Source: Dyadobacter pollutisoli
GTDB lineage: Bacteria > Bacteroidota > Bacteroidia > Cytophagales > Spirosomataceae
Length of the DNA: 64,000 nucleotides
NCBI RefSeq assembly: GCF_026625565.1
Contig: NZ_CP112998.1
Coordinates: 3,660,501-3,724,500, forward strand
Direction: 5' to 3'
The notes under the pieces: model-generated
Told to the model about the DNA's origin: nothing
The model's database searches: none
Seen by the model: the letters and a program-made list of their open reading frames with translations, nothing else
Program-made: the position numbers and the translations under genes
In this document: positions 33,424-42,697 of the stretch, in pieces
How the letters are laid out: every line of letters begins with the position of its first letter
How positions within the stretch are numbered: position 1 is the stretch's first letter

Positions 33424-34190
33424 AAGGCTACTATAAAAAGGTAAAACCCGGTTTCACAGACCTGCTGCACGGTACCGAGGCAGTCGCCGGTATAACCTCC
33501 GATCCATTTTTTGAAATAACGGCCCAGAAAAAATGTAATGATGCCCAGAAAGACCAATGACAGTAAAACCAGTGGCTCCTGTTTGGAAAACGCCAGCAGT
33601 ACCAGTGGAATAATGCCAAAAACGCAGGCTGCCGTTAATGTGAGCCAGCCGGGTTTTTCAGCCACCGGTTTGGCCTTACTATCGCCGGTGTCTCGCGCAT
33701 AATCTTGAAAAAATATAACAAATGCAGGCATTAGGCGACTAATCGAGTGCCCGGCGACCAGTAGCAGCACCAACGCAGCCTGATCACCTGCCGCCAGGAT
33801 CTGCAACAATGAAAATTTGAATGCGAGCATCAGTACCAAGCCGGTCGCTCCGTAGGTCCCGAGACGGCTGTCCTTCATAATTTCAAGGATCTTTTCCTTC
33901 GTCCAGCCTCCCCCGAAACCGTCACAGACATCTGCAAAGCCATCTTCGTGAAATGCGCCGGTTGCCAGTATCGAAGCTGTCATTGAAAATAATAAGCCCA
34001 CGGTAACGTCTGTAAAATACAATCCACCCAGCCAGGCAACCCCGGAAATCTGGCCCACGATCCAGCCAATGAAAGGCAAATACGCCGTCGCGGCACTCAG
34101 GTTCTCAGGCTGGTAACCTACCCATTTCGGGACAGGAATTCTGGTGTAAAATTGTAATGCGGTAAAAAAAAGCGTTATCTGCCGTTTCAT
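33408..34190 (-). CDS. cobS: Adenosylcobinamide-GDP ribazoletransferase (cobalamin synthase)
   Basis: A 260-residue inner-membrane enzyme that joins adenosylcobinamide-GDP and alpha-ribazole (phosphate) to give adenosylcobalamin (phosphate). The N-terminus is 'FFTALQFYTRIPVPKWVGY', a strong family mark. The active-site loop 'FHEDGFADVCDGFGGGWTKEKILEIMKDSRLGTYG' (split: DGFADVCDGFGGGW and KEKILEIMKDSRLGTYG) supplies the Asp residues for Mg2+. Six or so membrane helices follow. The ATGA overlap with cobT (4 bases) and the 16-base overlap with cobC show tight operon packing. Length is normal. Confidence 0.96.
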   Translation of the reverse strand: MKRQITLFFTALQFYTRIPVPKWVGYQPENLSAATAYLPFIGWIVGQISGVAWLGGLYFTDVTVGLLFSMTASILATGAFHEDGFADVCDGFGGGWTKEKILEIMKDSRLGTYGATGLVLMLAFKFSLLQILAAGDQAALVLLLVAGHSISRLMPAFVIFFQDYARDTGDSKAKPVAEKPGWLTLTAACVFGIIPLVLLAFSKQEPLVLLSLVFLGIITFFLGRYFKKWIGGYTGDCLGTVQQVCETGFYLFIVALWKYI

Positions 34191-35212
34191 GATGATTTAT
34201 TGCTGACCCCTGCGCTTTCAAAGCTAGCCATTTCATTGAAAAAAGCCACCGCGCTCGTCAGTATCGGGTAAGCCAGCGCGCAGCCCGTTCCCTCGCCAAG
34301 CCGCAAATCCAGTTTCAAAACCGGTTCAACTTCCAACGCATTCAACAGAAGCCTATGCCCCTTTTCGTCGGACTGGTGGCAGAATATAGCATTGCTTTTT
34401 ATAGATGGAAACATTTGAAATGCACACAGGTAGCTCGCTGAGGCGATAAAACCATCTACCAAAATAAGCATGTTCTGCCTCGCCGCCTCCATCATCGCAC
34501 CACACATCATCGCGATCTCAAACCCGCCAAAAGTCTGCATCACAGTCACCGGATCGCTGCTCACATTTTGATGTATTTTTAATGCTTCGCTCAATATTGC
34601 AATCTTTTGCAAAAGCTGCTGATCATCCAGCCCGGTACCTCTGCCCACGCAATCTTCAATGGGTAAGGCAAGCAACTTACTCATGATCAATGCCGCAGAG
34701 GAAGTATTACCAATCCCCATTTCCCCAAAACCAATCACATTGCAACCGGTCGCTTTGACCTGCCGAACTAACTCAGCCCCCCGTTCAAAACATTGGCTGC
34801 ATTCCTCCGAAGTCATGGCGGGTTGTTCCAGAAAATTGCTGGTACCATGATTGATCTTCGCGTCAATCAGTTTTTCACTCTTTTCAAAATCATAATCAAC
34901 ACCAGCATCCACCAGCAACAGCTGAATATCGTGCTGCCGTGTAAATACATTGATCGCCGCGCCTCCGTTCATAAAATTCAGCACCATTTGCGGCGTCACC
35001 TCAGAAGGATAAGCGCTCACGCCTTTCGCAGCGATACCGTGACTTCCTGCAAAGACAATGATGTGCGGACTAACCAGCTTCGGGAACAATGTATTTTGAA
35101 CCGAAGCAATTTGAAAAGCCAGTTTTTCCAACATCCCCAAAGCGCCCAGCGGCTTGGTTTTGTTGTTTATTTTTTCCGAGATCTCCTGCCCTATTAATGT
35201 ATCTGTTTTCAT
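34187..35212 (-). CDS. cobT: Nicotinate-nucleotide-dimethylbenzimidazole phosphoribosyltransferase
   Basis: A 341-residue cytoplasmic enzyme that activates the lower-ligand base by transferring phosphoribose from nicotinate mononucleotide. Family marks: 'NNKTKPLGALGMLEKLAFQIA' at the N-terminus, 'HIIVFAGSHGIAAKGVSAYPSEVT', 'NFMNGGAAINVFTRQ', 'GFGEMGIGNTSSAAL', 'GRGTGLDDQQLLQKI' and the C-terminal 'LDLRLGEGTGCALAYPI', which contains the catalytic Glu near residue 309. No bluB or other dimethylbenzimidazole-synthesis gene is in the window, so the base may come from elsewhere or from outside. Confidence 0.97.
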   Translation of the reverse strand: MKTDTLIGQEISEKINNKTKPLGALGMLEKLAFQIASVQNTLFPKLVSPHIIVFAGSHGIAAKGVSAYPSEVTPQMVLNFMNGGAAINVFTRQHDIQLLLVDAGVDYDFEKSEKLIDAKINHGTSNFLEQPAMTSEECSQCFERGAELVRQVKATGCNVIGFGEMGIGNTSSAALIMSKLLALPIEDCVGRGTGLDDQQLLQKIAILSEALKIHQNVSSDPVTVMQTFGGFEIAMMCGAMMEAARQNMLILVDGFIASASYLCAFQMFPSIKSNAIFCHQSDEKGHRLLLNALEVEPVLKLDLRLGEGTGCALAYPILTSAVAFFNEMASFESAGVSNKSS

Positions 35213-35218
35213 GGCTAA

Positions 35219-35725
35219 TTATTTTTTTAGAATTAATGGTAAGCCCGAAACCATAAAAATGGCTTCTTCGGCCACATTGGCTACATATTGATTGGCCCAG
35301 CCCTGTAAATCGGTGAATTTCCTTCCTACTTCTGTCTCCGGGTGAATTCCCATGCCGAGTTCATTGGAAATGATAATGAATGTGCCCTGCAACTTGGCTA
35401 TGGCGTCTATTTCGGTTTTAAACACAGCCAACGACCGGTCAATGTCCTGATCGTGCGTCATAAACAGGTTGGTAAGCCAAAGGGTTACACAATCGATCAC
35501 AGCGGTGCGGCCTGCCAATGGAAGCAAATGCAACGCCTGCTCGCTTTCAAATAACGACCATTCCGGCCCGCGCTCTTGCTGGTGCCTCGCCACCCTTTTA
35601 CCAAAATCCTCATCCCAAATTTTCGCCGTAGCTACATACACGGGATCGCTGCTTTTTTCCAAAGCTAACTTCATTGCGTACCTGCTTTTTCCGCTTCTTA
35701 CCCCGCCTGAAATGTAGATAATCAT
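35219..35725 (-). CDS. cobU: Bifunctional adenosylcobinamide kinase / adenosylcobinamide-phosphate guanylyltransferase
   Basis: A 168-residue enzyme that phosphorylates adenosylcobinamide and then adds GMP. P-loop GGVRSGKS at residues 7-14, the guanylylated His48 in 'VARHQQERG', and 'RTAVIDCVTLWLTNL' and 'IIISNELGMGIHPETEVGRKF', all diagnostic of CobU/CobP. Complete and of normal length. Its start overlaps the adenosyltransferase stop by 4 bases and cobT follows after 6 bases. Confidence 0.97.
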   Translation of the reverse strand: MIIYISGGVRSGKSRYAMKLALEKSSDPVYVATAKIWDEDFGKRVARHQQERGPEWSLFESEQALHLLPLAGRTAVIDCVTLWLTNLFMTHDQDIDRSLAVFKTEIDAIAKLQGTFIIISNELGMGIHPETEVGRKFTDLQGWANQYVANVAEEAIFMVSGLPLILKK

Positions 35726-36303
35726 TTACTCAGCAGTTTAAAGCGTTTATACAGAAACAATTGCCACTTTTCCTCCGCTACCCCGGCCTTGTCCATTTCG
35801 GCACGGGCCAGTGTGAAGAACAGATCCGATAACCGGTTGATATAGGCAGGTATAGCCTCGTGTACCTCGTCTGTTTTAATCAATGAAACCAGCCTCCGCT
35901 CGCCCCGCCGCATTTGGGTGCGTGCAACGTGACATAATGCCGATACCTCGTTCCCACCAGGCAACAAAAAGTAATCCGAAGGCGAGGTCATGGCACCTTC
36001 AAGCTCATCAATCCATTGTTCGCAGAACTCCGCTCCGTCTACCGGCATGGGGTTTTTGTTTTCCTTTTTTGCATCCGACGGTCTCGCCAGGTGTGACATC
36101 ATATCCATCAGGTCTTTCTGGATTTTATGCAAATTCGGCTGCCAGGAATGATCACTGCCCAGTTTTACCCGTAATACGCCAATGGTCGAATTGGCCTCAT
36201 CGAGTGTGCCAATGCATTCGATCCGCACGTCATCCTTGCTCACGCGGCTGCCACCGAACAATCCGGTCGTTCCTTTATCCCCTTTTTTGGTGTAAATCTT
36301 CAT
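35722..36303 (-). CDS. Cob(I)yrinic acid a,c-diamide adenosyltransferase (PduO-type)
   Basis: A 193-residue trimeric PduO-type corrinoid adenosyltransferase that transfers adenosyl from ATP to Co(I) corrinoids. ATP-binding N-terminus 'YTKKGDKGTTGLFGGSRVSKDD' (key residues: KKGDxGTTxL.GG.R), 'CIGTLDEANSTIGVLR', and the C-terminal 'TQMRRGERRLVSLIK' plus 'PAYINRLSDLFFTLARAE' carry the conserved Arg and Asp set (RRxER, NRLSD). It starts directly at the stop of the CbiB-BtuF gene and overlaps cobU. Within this operon it supplies the upper adenosyl ligand. Confidence 0.96.
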   Translation of the reverse strand: MKIYTKKGDKGTTGLFGGSRVSKDDVRIECIGTLDEANSTIGVLRVKLGSDHSWQPNLHKIQKDLMDMMSHLARPSDAKKENKNPMPVDGAEFCEQWIDELEGAMTSPSDYFLLPGGNEVSALCHVARTQMRRGERRLVSLIKTDEVHEAIPAYINRLSDLFFTLARAEMDKAGVAEEKWQLFLYKRFKLLSK

Positions 36304-38349
36304 TCAGTTAATTGGTTTGTAGTATATCAATTGATGCTCCGGCAGCAACTCCGGGTGCAATATTTTCACCAGATCGGCCAGTACCAGATGCGGGTTCACA
36401 GCCCCCGACTCCCAATAATCATTGGCTCCCTGTGCATTCGTACGGTTGTGATAGCCGTACACTTTGTTGGTTTTAAATGCCTTAAAATCAGCGTAGCGAA
36501 CATCTTTTGCCAGAATATCTTCCCTGGATTTCAAATTTCCAATGCTCACATTCAGCCAATAATCTGCCTGTAACGCTACTGGGTACACGGTTTCAAAACT
36601 CAGCGGCAAACTGCCCGTCGCTTTGGTACCAGCCCAATGATAACTCGCCCCCGCATCCTGAAAAAACCGGTTGGCATAACTATTCCCATTTGGTACAAAC
36701 CAGGCATCTTTGGAATTCATACCGGTAATGAGGCTCGGCTTATTTTTCGCTTTTTTGGCAAGAATGGTAAGTCGTTTATATTCCTTTTCAACATTCGCAA
36801 ACTTCTGATTCACCAATGCTTCCTTGTTCAAAAGCGCCGCGAGCAGCTTCACCCATTCGGCACGACCCAGCGGCGTGGTTTCCACCCATTCCGAATTCAC
36901 CATCACCGGTATCCCCGCCTGGTTCATAGACTGGTAGCGCGCCATTCGCGATACGGGGCTGCCAGTAGCCATGATGAGGTCAGGGTGCATGCTAATCAAC
37001 AATTCGTCGTTTAGCCCCTGATCCTTACCTACTTCCACAATTTTACCCGCGCCGATTCTTCCCAGTACCTTCGCCGAAGACACATATTTAAGGTTTCCTA
37101 TACCTGTCAACACCTCCTCCGCTTCCAGAAATCCGACGAGACCAATGTGCAGCGACGACATTACCACCAGGCTCTGGACAGGGATTTCAATGATCTGGCT
37201 GTCTGAAAATCCACGAGGCCGGGGCGTACCACGCTGTACCAGCACGAATGTGGCCGTATCCATGGTTTTTTCAAACGGGCTTACGATTTTGACAGTTTTG
37301 TAATTCCCATGATAGGCAATGGAAAAGCCATTGGCATGATTGATTTTAACTTTTTCAGGAAAAAGATCCGTCGTAACCGAAGCCGCGTCACCTTTTTCAT
37401 AGATAGCGGATGACGTGCTGCAAGATGCGAGGAGGCCCACTATGAGGATCAAAAGCGTGGCCAGGCAAACTTTATGGTTAATGCTACTCACTCGCCTGAT
37501 TTCTTCGTTTTGAATGGTCCGCCCCGTTTCCCCGATATAAGGTTTTTGAACTACTTTTCCGTGGTACACATTAGGTCCGCCAAATCGGCAGTCGAGGATG
37601 CCAGCCAGCGCTGCCTCCGGGTAGCCTGCGTTGGGGCTTTTATGTTTGTTGCCATATTTCAGGATGGCTTTCCAGCCTCTGCTGCTGCCGGTGAGCAGTA
37701 CCATTAAAATCGCGGTAAAACGGGCGGGAATGAAGTTTGCGACATCGTCGAGCCGGGCGGAAAATTTGCCAAACCATTCGTAGCGATCATTGCGATACCC
37801 CAGCATCGAATCCATCGTATTGATCATTTTATAAGTCATCATACCCGGTACTCCGGCGATCGCATAGTAAAACAAAGGCGCGACCACACCATCGCTCAGG
37901 TTCTCCGACATGGTTTCAAAAACAGCGATGCGAACCTGATTTTCGTTCAGTTTCGACGTATCCCTGCCCACAATCCGGGCAAGCTGGCGACGCCCCGCTT
38001 CCAGGCTGTTCCGCAAAGCCGAAAACACCTGCTGCCCCTCTACAATGAGGTTCTTATTGGCCAAACCGAAGTACACAAAAACACTATTGACCAACCAGAA
38101 CAGCCCTGGATAAGGCCTGAGCACATTATTTAACATTGTAAAAAAAAGAAACACCAAAACCACTAATGAGACAGAAAGCAACATTCCTTTGACAAACCGG
38201 AAGCCCCCTTTATTCAAAAACCGCTCTCCGGCAGCGATTAAATTACCGAAAACACGTACCGGATGCGGCCAGTTGTCCGGGTCGCCCAGCCAGAGGTCCA
38301 GCAGGTAACCGGTGAGGAGCGGCGAAATCAATAGTAAAGTGCTTTCCAT
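36304..38349 (-). CDS. cbiB: CbiB-BtuF fusion: adenosylcobinamide-phosphate synthase joined to a corrinoid-binding lipoprotein domain
   Basis: A 681-residue fusion. Residues 1-305 are CbiB, the membrane enzyme that attaches (R)-1-amino-2-propanol phosphate to cobyric acid: 'GYLLDLWLGDPDNWPHPVR', 'ETMSENLSDGVVAPLFYYAIAG', 'YKMINTMDSMLGYRNDRYEWFG', 'YPEAALAGILDCRFGGPNVY' and 'ETGRTIQNEEIRR' are all canonical. The last helix 'VCLATLLILIVGLLASC' ends in a lipobox LASC with Cys310. Residues 311-681 are a class III periplasmic binding protein of the BtuF/FecB type ('VLGRIGAGKIVEVGKDQGLN', 'HPDLIMATGSPVSRM', 'DAGASYHWAGTKATGSLPLS', 'YWLNVSIGNL'). Basic residues before the helix (EEIRRVSSINHK) predict cytoplasm-in, so the binding domain faces outside. 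One uninterrupted frame. No BtuCD genes nearby. Confidence 0.93.
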   Translation of the reverse strand: MESTLLLISPLLTGYLLDLWLGDPDNWPHPVRVFGNLIAAGERFLNKGGFRFVKGMLLSVSLVVLVFLFFTMLNNVLRPYPGLFWLVNSVFVYFGLANKNLIVEGQQVFSALRNSLEAGRRQLARIVGRDTSKLNENQVRIAVFETMSENLSDGVVAPLFYYAIAGVPGMMTYKMINTMDSMLGYRNDRYEWFGKFSARLDDVANFIPARFTAILMVLLTGSSRGWKAILKYGNKHKSPNAGYPEAALAGILDCRFGGPNVYHGKVVQKPYIGETGRTIQNEEIRRVSSINHKVCLATLLILIVGLLASCSTSSAIYEKGDAASVTTDLFPEKVKINHANGFSIAYHGNYKTVKIVSPFEKTMDTATFVLVQRGTPRPRGFSDSQIIEIPVQSLVVMSSLHIGLVGFLEAEEVLTGIGNLKYVSSAKVLGRIGAGKIVEVGKDQGLNDELLISMHPDLIMATGSPVSRMARYQSMNQAGIPVMVNSEWVETTPLGRAEWVKLLAALLNKEALVNQKFANVEKEYKRLTILAKKAKNKPSLITGMNSKDAWFVPNGNSYANRFFQDAGASYHWAGTKATGSLPLSFETVYPVALQADYWLNVSIGNLKSREDILAKDVRYADFKAFKTNKVYGYHNRTNAQGANDYWESGAVNPHLVLADLVKILHPELLPEHQLIYYKPIN

Positions 38350-39350
38350 TCCTCCAATGCTTTGATCAATAATTGATTATACTGAAAACTCAATGTGACA
38401 ATGCGAAAATGCTGTCTCGTCAAACTCCTGAAATTGGCCGCGTCGCGTATCAGCAGACCGTGATTGTTCAGCAAAAACTCTTTGAGCTCCCGGGCACTTT
38501 TGACCATTGTTTTTCCAATAAAAAAATGAGTACTGCTGTCTTCAATTTGAATGGCGTCGTTTTGCTTTAATTCTAAAACAAACCTGGCTTTGTCCTCTAA
38601 GATTTTCTCAATAGGCAACTGAATGTCAGACCAATTTGCAAAAATGAATTCCCCAGCCGCAGCCGCCATCGCATTCACAGTCCAGGGAGGTTTAATGGCC
38701 ATGATCCGGTTTACGATCTCTTCATGTGCGAGCATATAACCCAGTCGCAGGCCCGGAATCGCATACGTTTTCGTCAGCGAGCGCATCACGATCAGGTTCG
38801 GGTAACGTTTTACGAGCGGGACAATGGATTTCAAATCCAGAGTGAAATCGATAAATGCTTCATCGATTACAAACGTGCAATGTGGGTTCAGTTTCAGCCA
38901 GTATTCGAGGTCTGGGAAAACATGCCCGGTTGGATTATTCGGATTGCAGATAAAAAGCAGATCGCTCTTCAAAAACGGCAGTTCCAATGCAGCTTTCCAG
39001 CTCAAAAACGAAACTTCATGATCAAAAATGAGGCAAGAATCTTCGTACTCCGAAAATGCAGGGATAACAATGGTTGACTTTTTACCAGTGAAAAGTTGCG
39101 CGATCAGGTAAATGCTTTCCGCTGCTCCATTGCATACAATCACCTCATTAACAGTGCAATTATGATGCGCAGCAACCCGCTCCCGCAAGCTTTCAGAGAC
39201 AACCTCAGGATACCGATTGACGTGATTCCATCTTTCAAAAACATATTGCTTCATCCCCGCCGGCTCTCTCCCGTGCCAGACATTGGTACTGAAATCGGCC
39301 AGGATTTCCCTCCCGTACTTATATCCATCATCTCCGTGCCCGTGCAACAT
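38328..39350 (-). CDS. cobD: Threonine-phosphate decarboxylase-like class I/II aminotransferase
   Basis: A 340-residue PLP enzyme of the aspartate-aminotransferase fold. It opens with 'HGHGDDGYKYGREILADFSTN', the CobD pattern (HGG....g...iiDFS.N). It has 'CNGAAESIYLIAQLF' (cofactor phosphate region), 'FICNPNNPTGHVFPD' (Asn for PLP), 'FVIDEAFIDF' (Asp and Tyr/Phe) and the Schiff-base Lys in 'VMRSLTKTYAIPGLRLGYML'. CobD makes (R)-1-amino-2-propanol phosphate, the substrate of the CbiB domain encoded next; the genes overlap by 22 bases. Similarity to histidinol-phosphate aminotransferase is high, and the operon context decides. Confidence 0.92.
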   Translation of the reverse strand: MLHGHGDDGYKYGREILADFSTNVWHGREPAGMKQYVFERWNHVNRYPEVVSESLRERVAAHHNCTVNEVIVCNGAAESIYLIAQLFTGKKSTIVIPAFSEYEDSCLIFDHEVSFLSWKAALELPFLKSDLLFICNPNNPTGHVFPDLEYWLKLNPHCTFVIDEAFIDFTLDLKSIVPLVKRYPNLIVMRSLTKTYAIPGLRLGYMLAHEEIVNRIMAIKPPWTVNAMAAAAGEFIFANWSDIQLPIEKILEDKARFVLELKQNDAIQIEDSSTHFFIGKTMVKSARELKEFLLNNHGLLIRDAANFRSLTRQHFRIVTLSFQYNQLLIKALEEWKALYY

Positions 39351-39356
39351 TCCTTC

Positions 39357-40838
39357 CTAGTATTGTAAACTTTTGTAAATCAATTCCATATCTACGTTCG
39401 CCCGGATCAGATCCGCCAGCCGGTCGTATTGCTGTTCTTTGAAACTTTGAAAATCAAATGGTTTCGCAGAAATCCCGGCCGCATAAGGTGCAAGCAGATC
39501 TTCAATCACCATGTCATTGTCGAGGATACCATGCAGATAGCTACCCCACACTTTGTTGCTTTTATAATAGCCATCCTTTCGGCCGTCACTCAAAGTAGCA
39601 ACCGGCGACTGCTCCTTTGTAAAATAGGTTTCACCCATATGTATCTCGTAACCAGTGCAGCTGTCAGGACTTTCGCGAAAGGTAAACTGACGTTGCAAGG
39701 TGGTTTTCTCACCCTGCAAAATGGTAGTAACTGGCAAAATTCCAAGGCCCGGAATCTGCTCGATCTCTCCTTCCACATGCAGCGGATCTTCAATCATTTC
39801 GCCCATCATCTGATAGCCGCCGCAAATGCCGATGACCGTTTTCCCCGCCTTGTACACTTCCGTAATCGCCTTGGCAACACCATTATTTTTCAATGCAAGC
39901 ATATCAGCAATGGTATTCTTACTCCCCGGAATGATCACAATCGTTGCTTTGGAGATCTCAGCCGGATCATTGGTATAAAATAAATTGACCCGCGGATCAT
40001 TTTCCAGCCGGTCGAAATCGGTGAAATTAGACAGGCGGTTCAACAAAATCACGGCCACATTCACCTTTCCCTCGACTGCCGAACGGTACTTGGATTCCAG
40101 CGAAACGGAATCTTCCTGTTCAATGTGGATATCCCTAAAATAAGGCAGGATACCCGCCACAGGCAGGCCAGTCAGTTCTTCCAGCATTCTTTTTCCTTCT
40201 TCAAACAACCGTCCGTCACCTCTGAATTTGTTGATGATAATGCCTTTGATGCAAGCCTTTTCTTCCGGCGTGAGCAATGCAATGGTTCCGTACACACTAC
40301 CAAACACGCCGCCTTTGTCAATGTCAGCGATCAGGTAGGTAGCAGCTCCGGCATGCGCAGCCATCCGCAGATTGGTAATGTCCCGGTGTTTGAGATTCAG
40401 CTCCGAAATACTACCGGCACCTTCCATGACGATAGGATTATACTGCGTGGCAAGACGGTCAAATGACTGCTTCACGGCAGTAAATAACTCCTGCCTGTCG
40501 TTCGCCATGAAATACGAATAAGCTGACTGATTTCCAATGGGTTTACCATTCAAAACCACCTGTGACGATTGATCGCTGGTAGGCTTTAAAAGCACCGGGT
40601 TCATATCCGACAAACAGGGAATTTGTGCAGCTTCGGCCTGTACAGCCTGTGCACGACCTATTTCCAGTCCTTCCGCTGTCACATAGCTGTTCAGCGACAT
40701 ATTTTGCGCCTTGAATGGTGCAGGTTCGTAACCATCTTGTTTGAATATCCTGCAAAATCCGGCTGTGATAACGCTTTTACCCACGTCAGAACCAGTCCCG
40801 ACAAACATGATGGGTTTTAATTTCTTACTACTCATCAT
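39357..40838 (-). CDS. cobQ: Cobyric acid synthase
   Basis: A 493-residue glutamine-dependent amidotransferase that amidates side chains b, d, e and g of adenosylcobyrinic acid a,c-diamide. The start chosen is the ATG at 40838, which overlaps the preceding stop as ATGA; a start 21 codons earlier lies inside the chelatase gene. N-terminal ATPase: 'IMFVGTGSDVGKSVITAG' (P-loop), 'PFKAQNMSLNSYVT', 'EGAGSISELNLKHRDITNLRMA'. C-terminal glutaminase: Cys in 'TVIGICGGYQMMG', and 'GYEIHMGETYF' and 'VWGSYLHGILDND' with the His of the triad. All marks are present. Confidence 0.97.
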   Translation of the reverse strand: MMSSKKLKPIMFVGTGSDVGKSVITAGFCRIFKQDGYEPAPFKAQNMSLNSYVTAEGLEIGRAQAVQAEAAQIPCLSDMNPVLLKPTSDQSSQVVLNGKPIGNQSAYSYFMANDRQELFTAVKQSFDRLATQYNPIVMEGAGSISELNLKHRDITNLRMAAHAGAATYLIADIDKGGVFGSVYGTIALLTPEEKACIKGIIINKFRGDGRLFEEGKRMLEELTGLPVAGILPYFRDIHIEQEDSVSLESKYRSAVEGKVNVAVILLNRLSNFTDFDRLENDPRVNLFYTNDPAEISKATIVIIPGSKNTIADMLALKNNGVAKAITEVYKAGKTVIGICGGYQMMGEMIEDPLHVEGEIEQIPGLGILPVTTILQGEKTTLQRQFTFRESPDSCTGYEIHMGETYFTKEQSPVATLSDGRKDGYYKSNKVWGSYLHGILDNDMVIEDLLAPYAAGISAKPFDFQSFKEQQYDRLADLIRANVDMELIYKSLQY

Positions 40839-42661
40839 ATTATTCGCGCTGTGATCAAATGGGTCAGATTTTCCGGAGAAAGCTCGTCCAGGGTCAAACA
40901 TTCAGCCCCGAGCGCAGCGGCAAGCTCTTGTGCTTTTCCAAATCTGAGGTAACCAATTTCAGTATCAATGACCAAAGCGCGAACTGATTTTTCTGCCATT
41001 TGTAATGCCACTTGCAACACTTGCCGCCACGGATCACCGCCTCCTGGCAGCGGTACATTGGCTTTCCCATCGCTCAGTACTACCAATAATGGCTGCAAAT
41101 CTTTTGTCTTTTCATACGATTTCAGGACTTCCGTGGCAAGCAGCAACGCGTGTGGCAATGGCGTACGGCCTCCGGTTGGGAGGCTACCCATTGCATGCTC
41201 AGCGTCTTCAATGCTATTGGTGGGTTCAAGCAAAATAGTGGCCTCCACGCCGCGAAAGGCAATTAACCCGACCATATCTCTCTTTTGGTAAGCGTCTTTC
41301 AACAAGCCCAGCACACTTCCCTTCACGGCCTCCATCCGTTTTCCAGCTGCCATCGACCCCGAGGCATCCACCACAAACAGTATCAAATGGCCTGCTTTAC
41401 CGTTTTTTACTTTTTGATGCAAATCATCAGTCCGGATTATTAAATGGTCCGGGTCGCGCATGATCGCATTCAAAATCGTTTCGCTCACAGCCAAATCATT
41501 ACCAACATGCGTCTTTTCAGCCCGTACTTGAAAACCTCTGGTCGTCTGTACTGCCTTTTGACTACGTCCATTAATAAGTTCAGGAACAGTGATAGGCTGC
41601 TCGCTTTTTAGCTTCGGCACTTCCTTTTCCTGACCGTTTCCAAAAACTTTTTCTTCGGGTGTATCCGAGCAATTCCCCTCCCCACATTCGCCAGAATCAT
41701 TATTTCCAGCTGAGCCCTGATTTTGTTCCGATTCGTTTTTCGGCTGATTTCCCTGATTATTGGGGTTGGATTGAGGTTGCTTTTTGCCCTTCCGGTGGTT
41801 GAGTACCAGCTCAGCGGCTTCGCGGATATCTTCGGGCGTGACATTCAGTCTGCCCGCCCAGGCCGCCAATGCGGTTGCCGTCTTAAACAGCACAATATCA
41901 GCCCGTAAGCTGCTCACCGAACGCTCAATACACAACTGACTGATCAATGTAAGCAGCCCCTCCGGCATTTTCACAGCCGGTAGTAGCTGCTGCGCTTTCA
42001 ATATGCGCGATTGCAATGCCAGCTGCGCCATTCGCCATTGAGATACAAACTGTTCCGGATCGCCCTCAAATGCGATCCTCCTGCGTACAACTTCCACACG
42101 GTCAACCACATCCATATGCCCCTCCACCTCGACCATTAACCCAAAACGATCCAAAAACTGCGGACGCAGGTTACCCTCCTCGGGGTTCATTGTGCCAATT
42201 AACATGAACCGCGCAGCATGACTTTCCGAGATCCCTTCCCGCTGAACGGTATTGATGCCGGAAGCCGCTACATCCAATAAAATGTCTACCAAATGGTCGG
42301 CCAGCAAATTCACTTCGTCGATATAAAGTATGCCCTGGTGCGCGCTGGCGAGCAATCCGGGTAGGAATTTCTTCTTCTTTTCGGAAACGATGGCTTGGAG
42401 GTCAAGGCTACCCAAAATACGGTCTTCCGAAGCACCCAATGGCAGATCCACAAAGGGTACGGTCATATTTTCCGTTCCAAAACCTCCTTCCTGAGCCGTC
42501 AGGGGCATAATGGACGCAAGACCCCGTACCGCCGTCGTTTTGGCCGTCCCTTTTTCACCTTTTATCAACACGCCCCCGATAGCAGGATTGATGGCACATA
42601 ATAGCAGCGCCTTTTTCAGTTTCGCCTGTCCGACAATGGCGGAAAACGGGTACAAATTCAT
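40835..42661 (-). CDS. ChlI-ChlD-type chelatase subunit (cobaltochelatase partner of CobN)
   Basis: A 608-residue AAA+ protein combining the I and D subunits of a magnesium-chelatase-like motor. Residues 1-290: 'YPFSAIVGQAKLKKALLLCAI', Walker A GEKGTAKTT at 35-43, 'GILYIDEVNLLADHLVDILLD' (Walker B) and 'LIGTMNPEEGNLRPQFLDRFG' (sensor). Residues about 295-375 form a low-complexity Asn/Gln/Glu/Lys linker. From residue about 425 a VWA domain has an intact MIDAS DASGS at 432-436 and 'LLVVLSDGKANVP'. In the operon it must drive cobalt insertion by CobN, replacing the CobS/CobT pair of Proteobacteria. The name should not be read as chlorophyll synthesis. Confidence 0.93.
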   Translation of the reverse strand: MNLYPFSAIVGQAKLKKALLLCAINPAIGGVLIKGEKGTAKTTAVRGLASIMPLTAQEGGFGTENMTVPFVDLPLGASEDRILGSLDLQAIVSEKKKKFLPGLLASAHQGILYIDEVNLLADHLVDILLDVAASGINTVQREGISESHAARFMLIGTMNPEEGNLRPQFLDRFGLMVEVEGHMDVVDRVEVVRRRIAFEGDPEQFVSQWRMAQLALQSRILKAQQLLPAVKMPEGLLTLISQLCIERSVSSLRADIVLFKTATALAAWAGRLNVTPEDIREAAELVLNHRKGKKQPQSNPNNQGNQPKNESEQNQGSAGNNDSGECGEGNCSDTPEEKVFGNGQEKEVPKLKSEQPITVPELINGRSQKAVQTTRGFQVRAEKTHVGNDLAVSETILNAIMRDPDHLIIRTDDLHQKVKNGKAGHLILFVVDASGSMAAGKRMEAVKGSVLGLLKDAYQKRDMVGLIAFRGVEATILLEPTNSIEDAEHAMGSLPTGGRTPLPHALLLATEVLKSYEKTKDLQPLLVVLSDGKANVPLPGGGDPWRQVLQVALQMAEKSVRALVIDTEIGYLRFGKAQELAAALGAECLTLDELSPENLTHLITARII

Positions 42662-42697
42662 ATATCTTTTTATTTCAATTCATTAAAATCAACCTGT

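Noticed and set aside
36304..38349. Two adjacent genes misjoined by a sequencing error
   Set aside because: The frame is continuous through the junction, the junction helix is consistent with both domains, and no compensating frameshift is visible. Raw reads would still be worth a look.
40835..42661. Chlorophyll-type magnesium chelatase
   Set aside because: The ATPase and VWA domains are shared with cobaltochelatase. The gene sits between cobN and cobQ behind a cobalamin riboswitch, and no chlorophyll genes are present.
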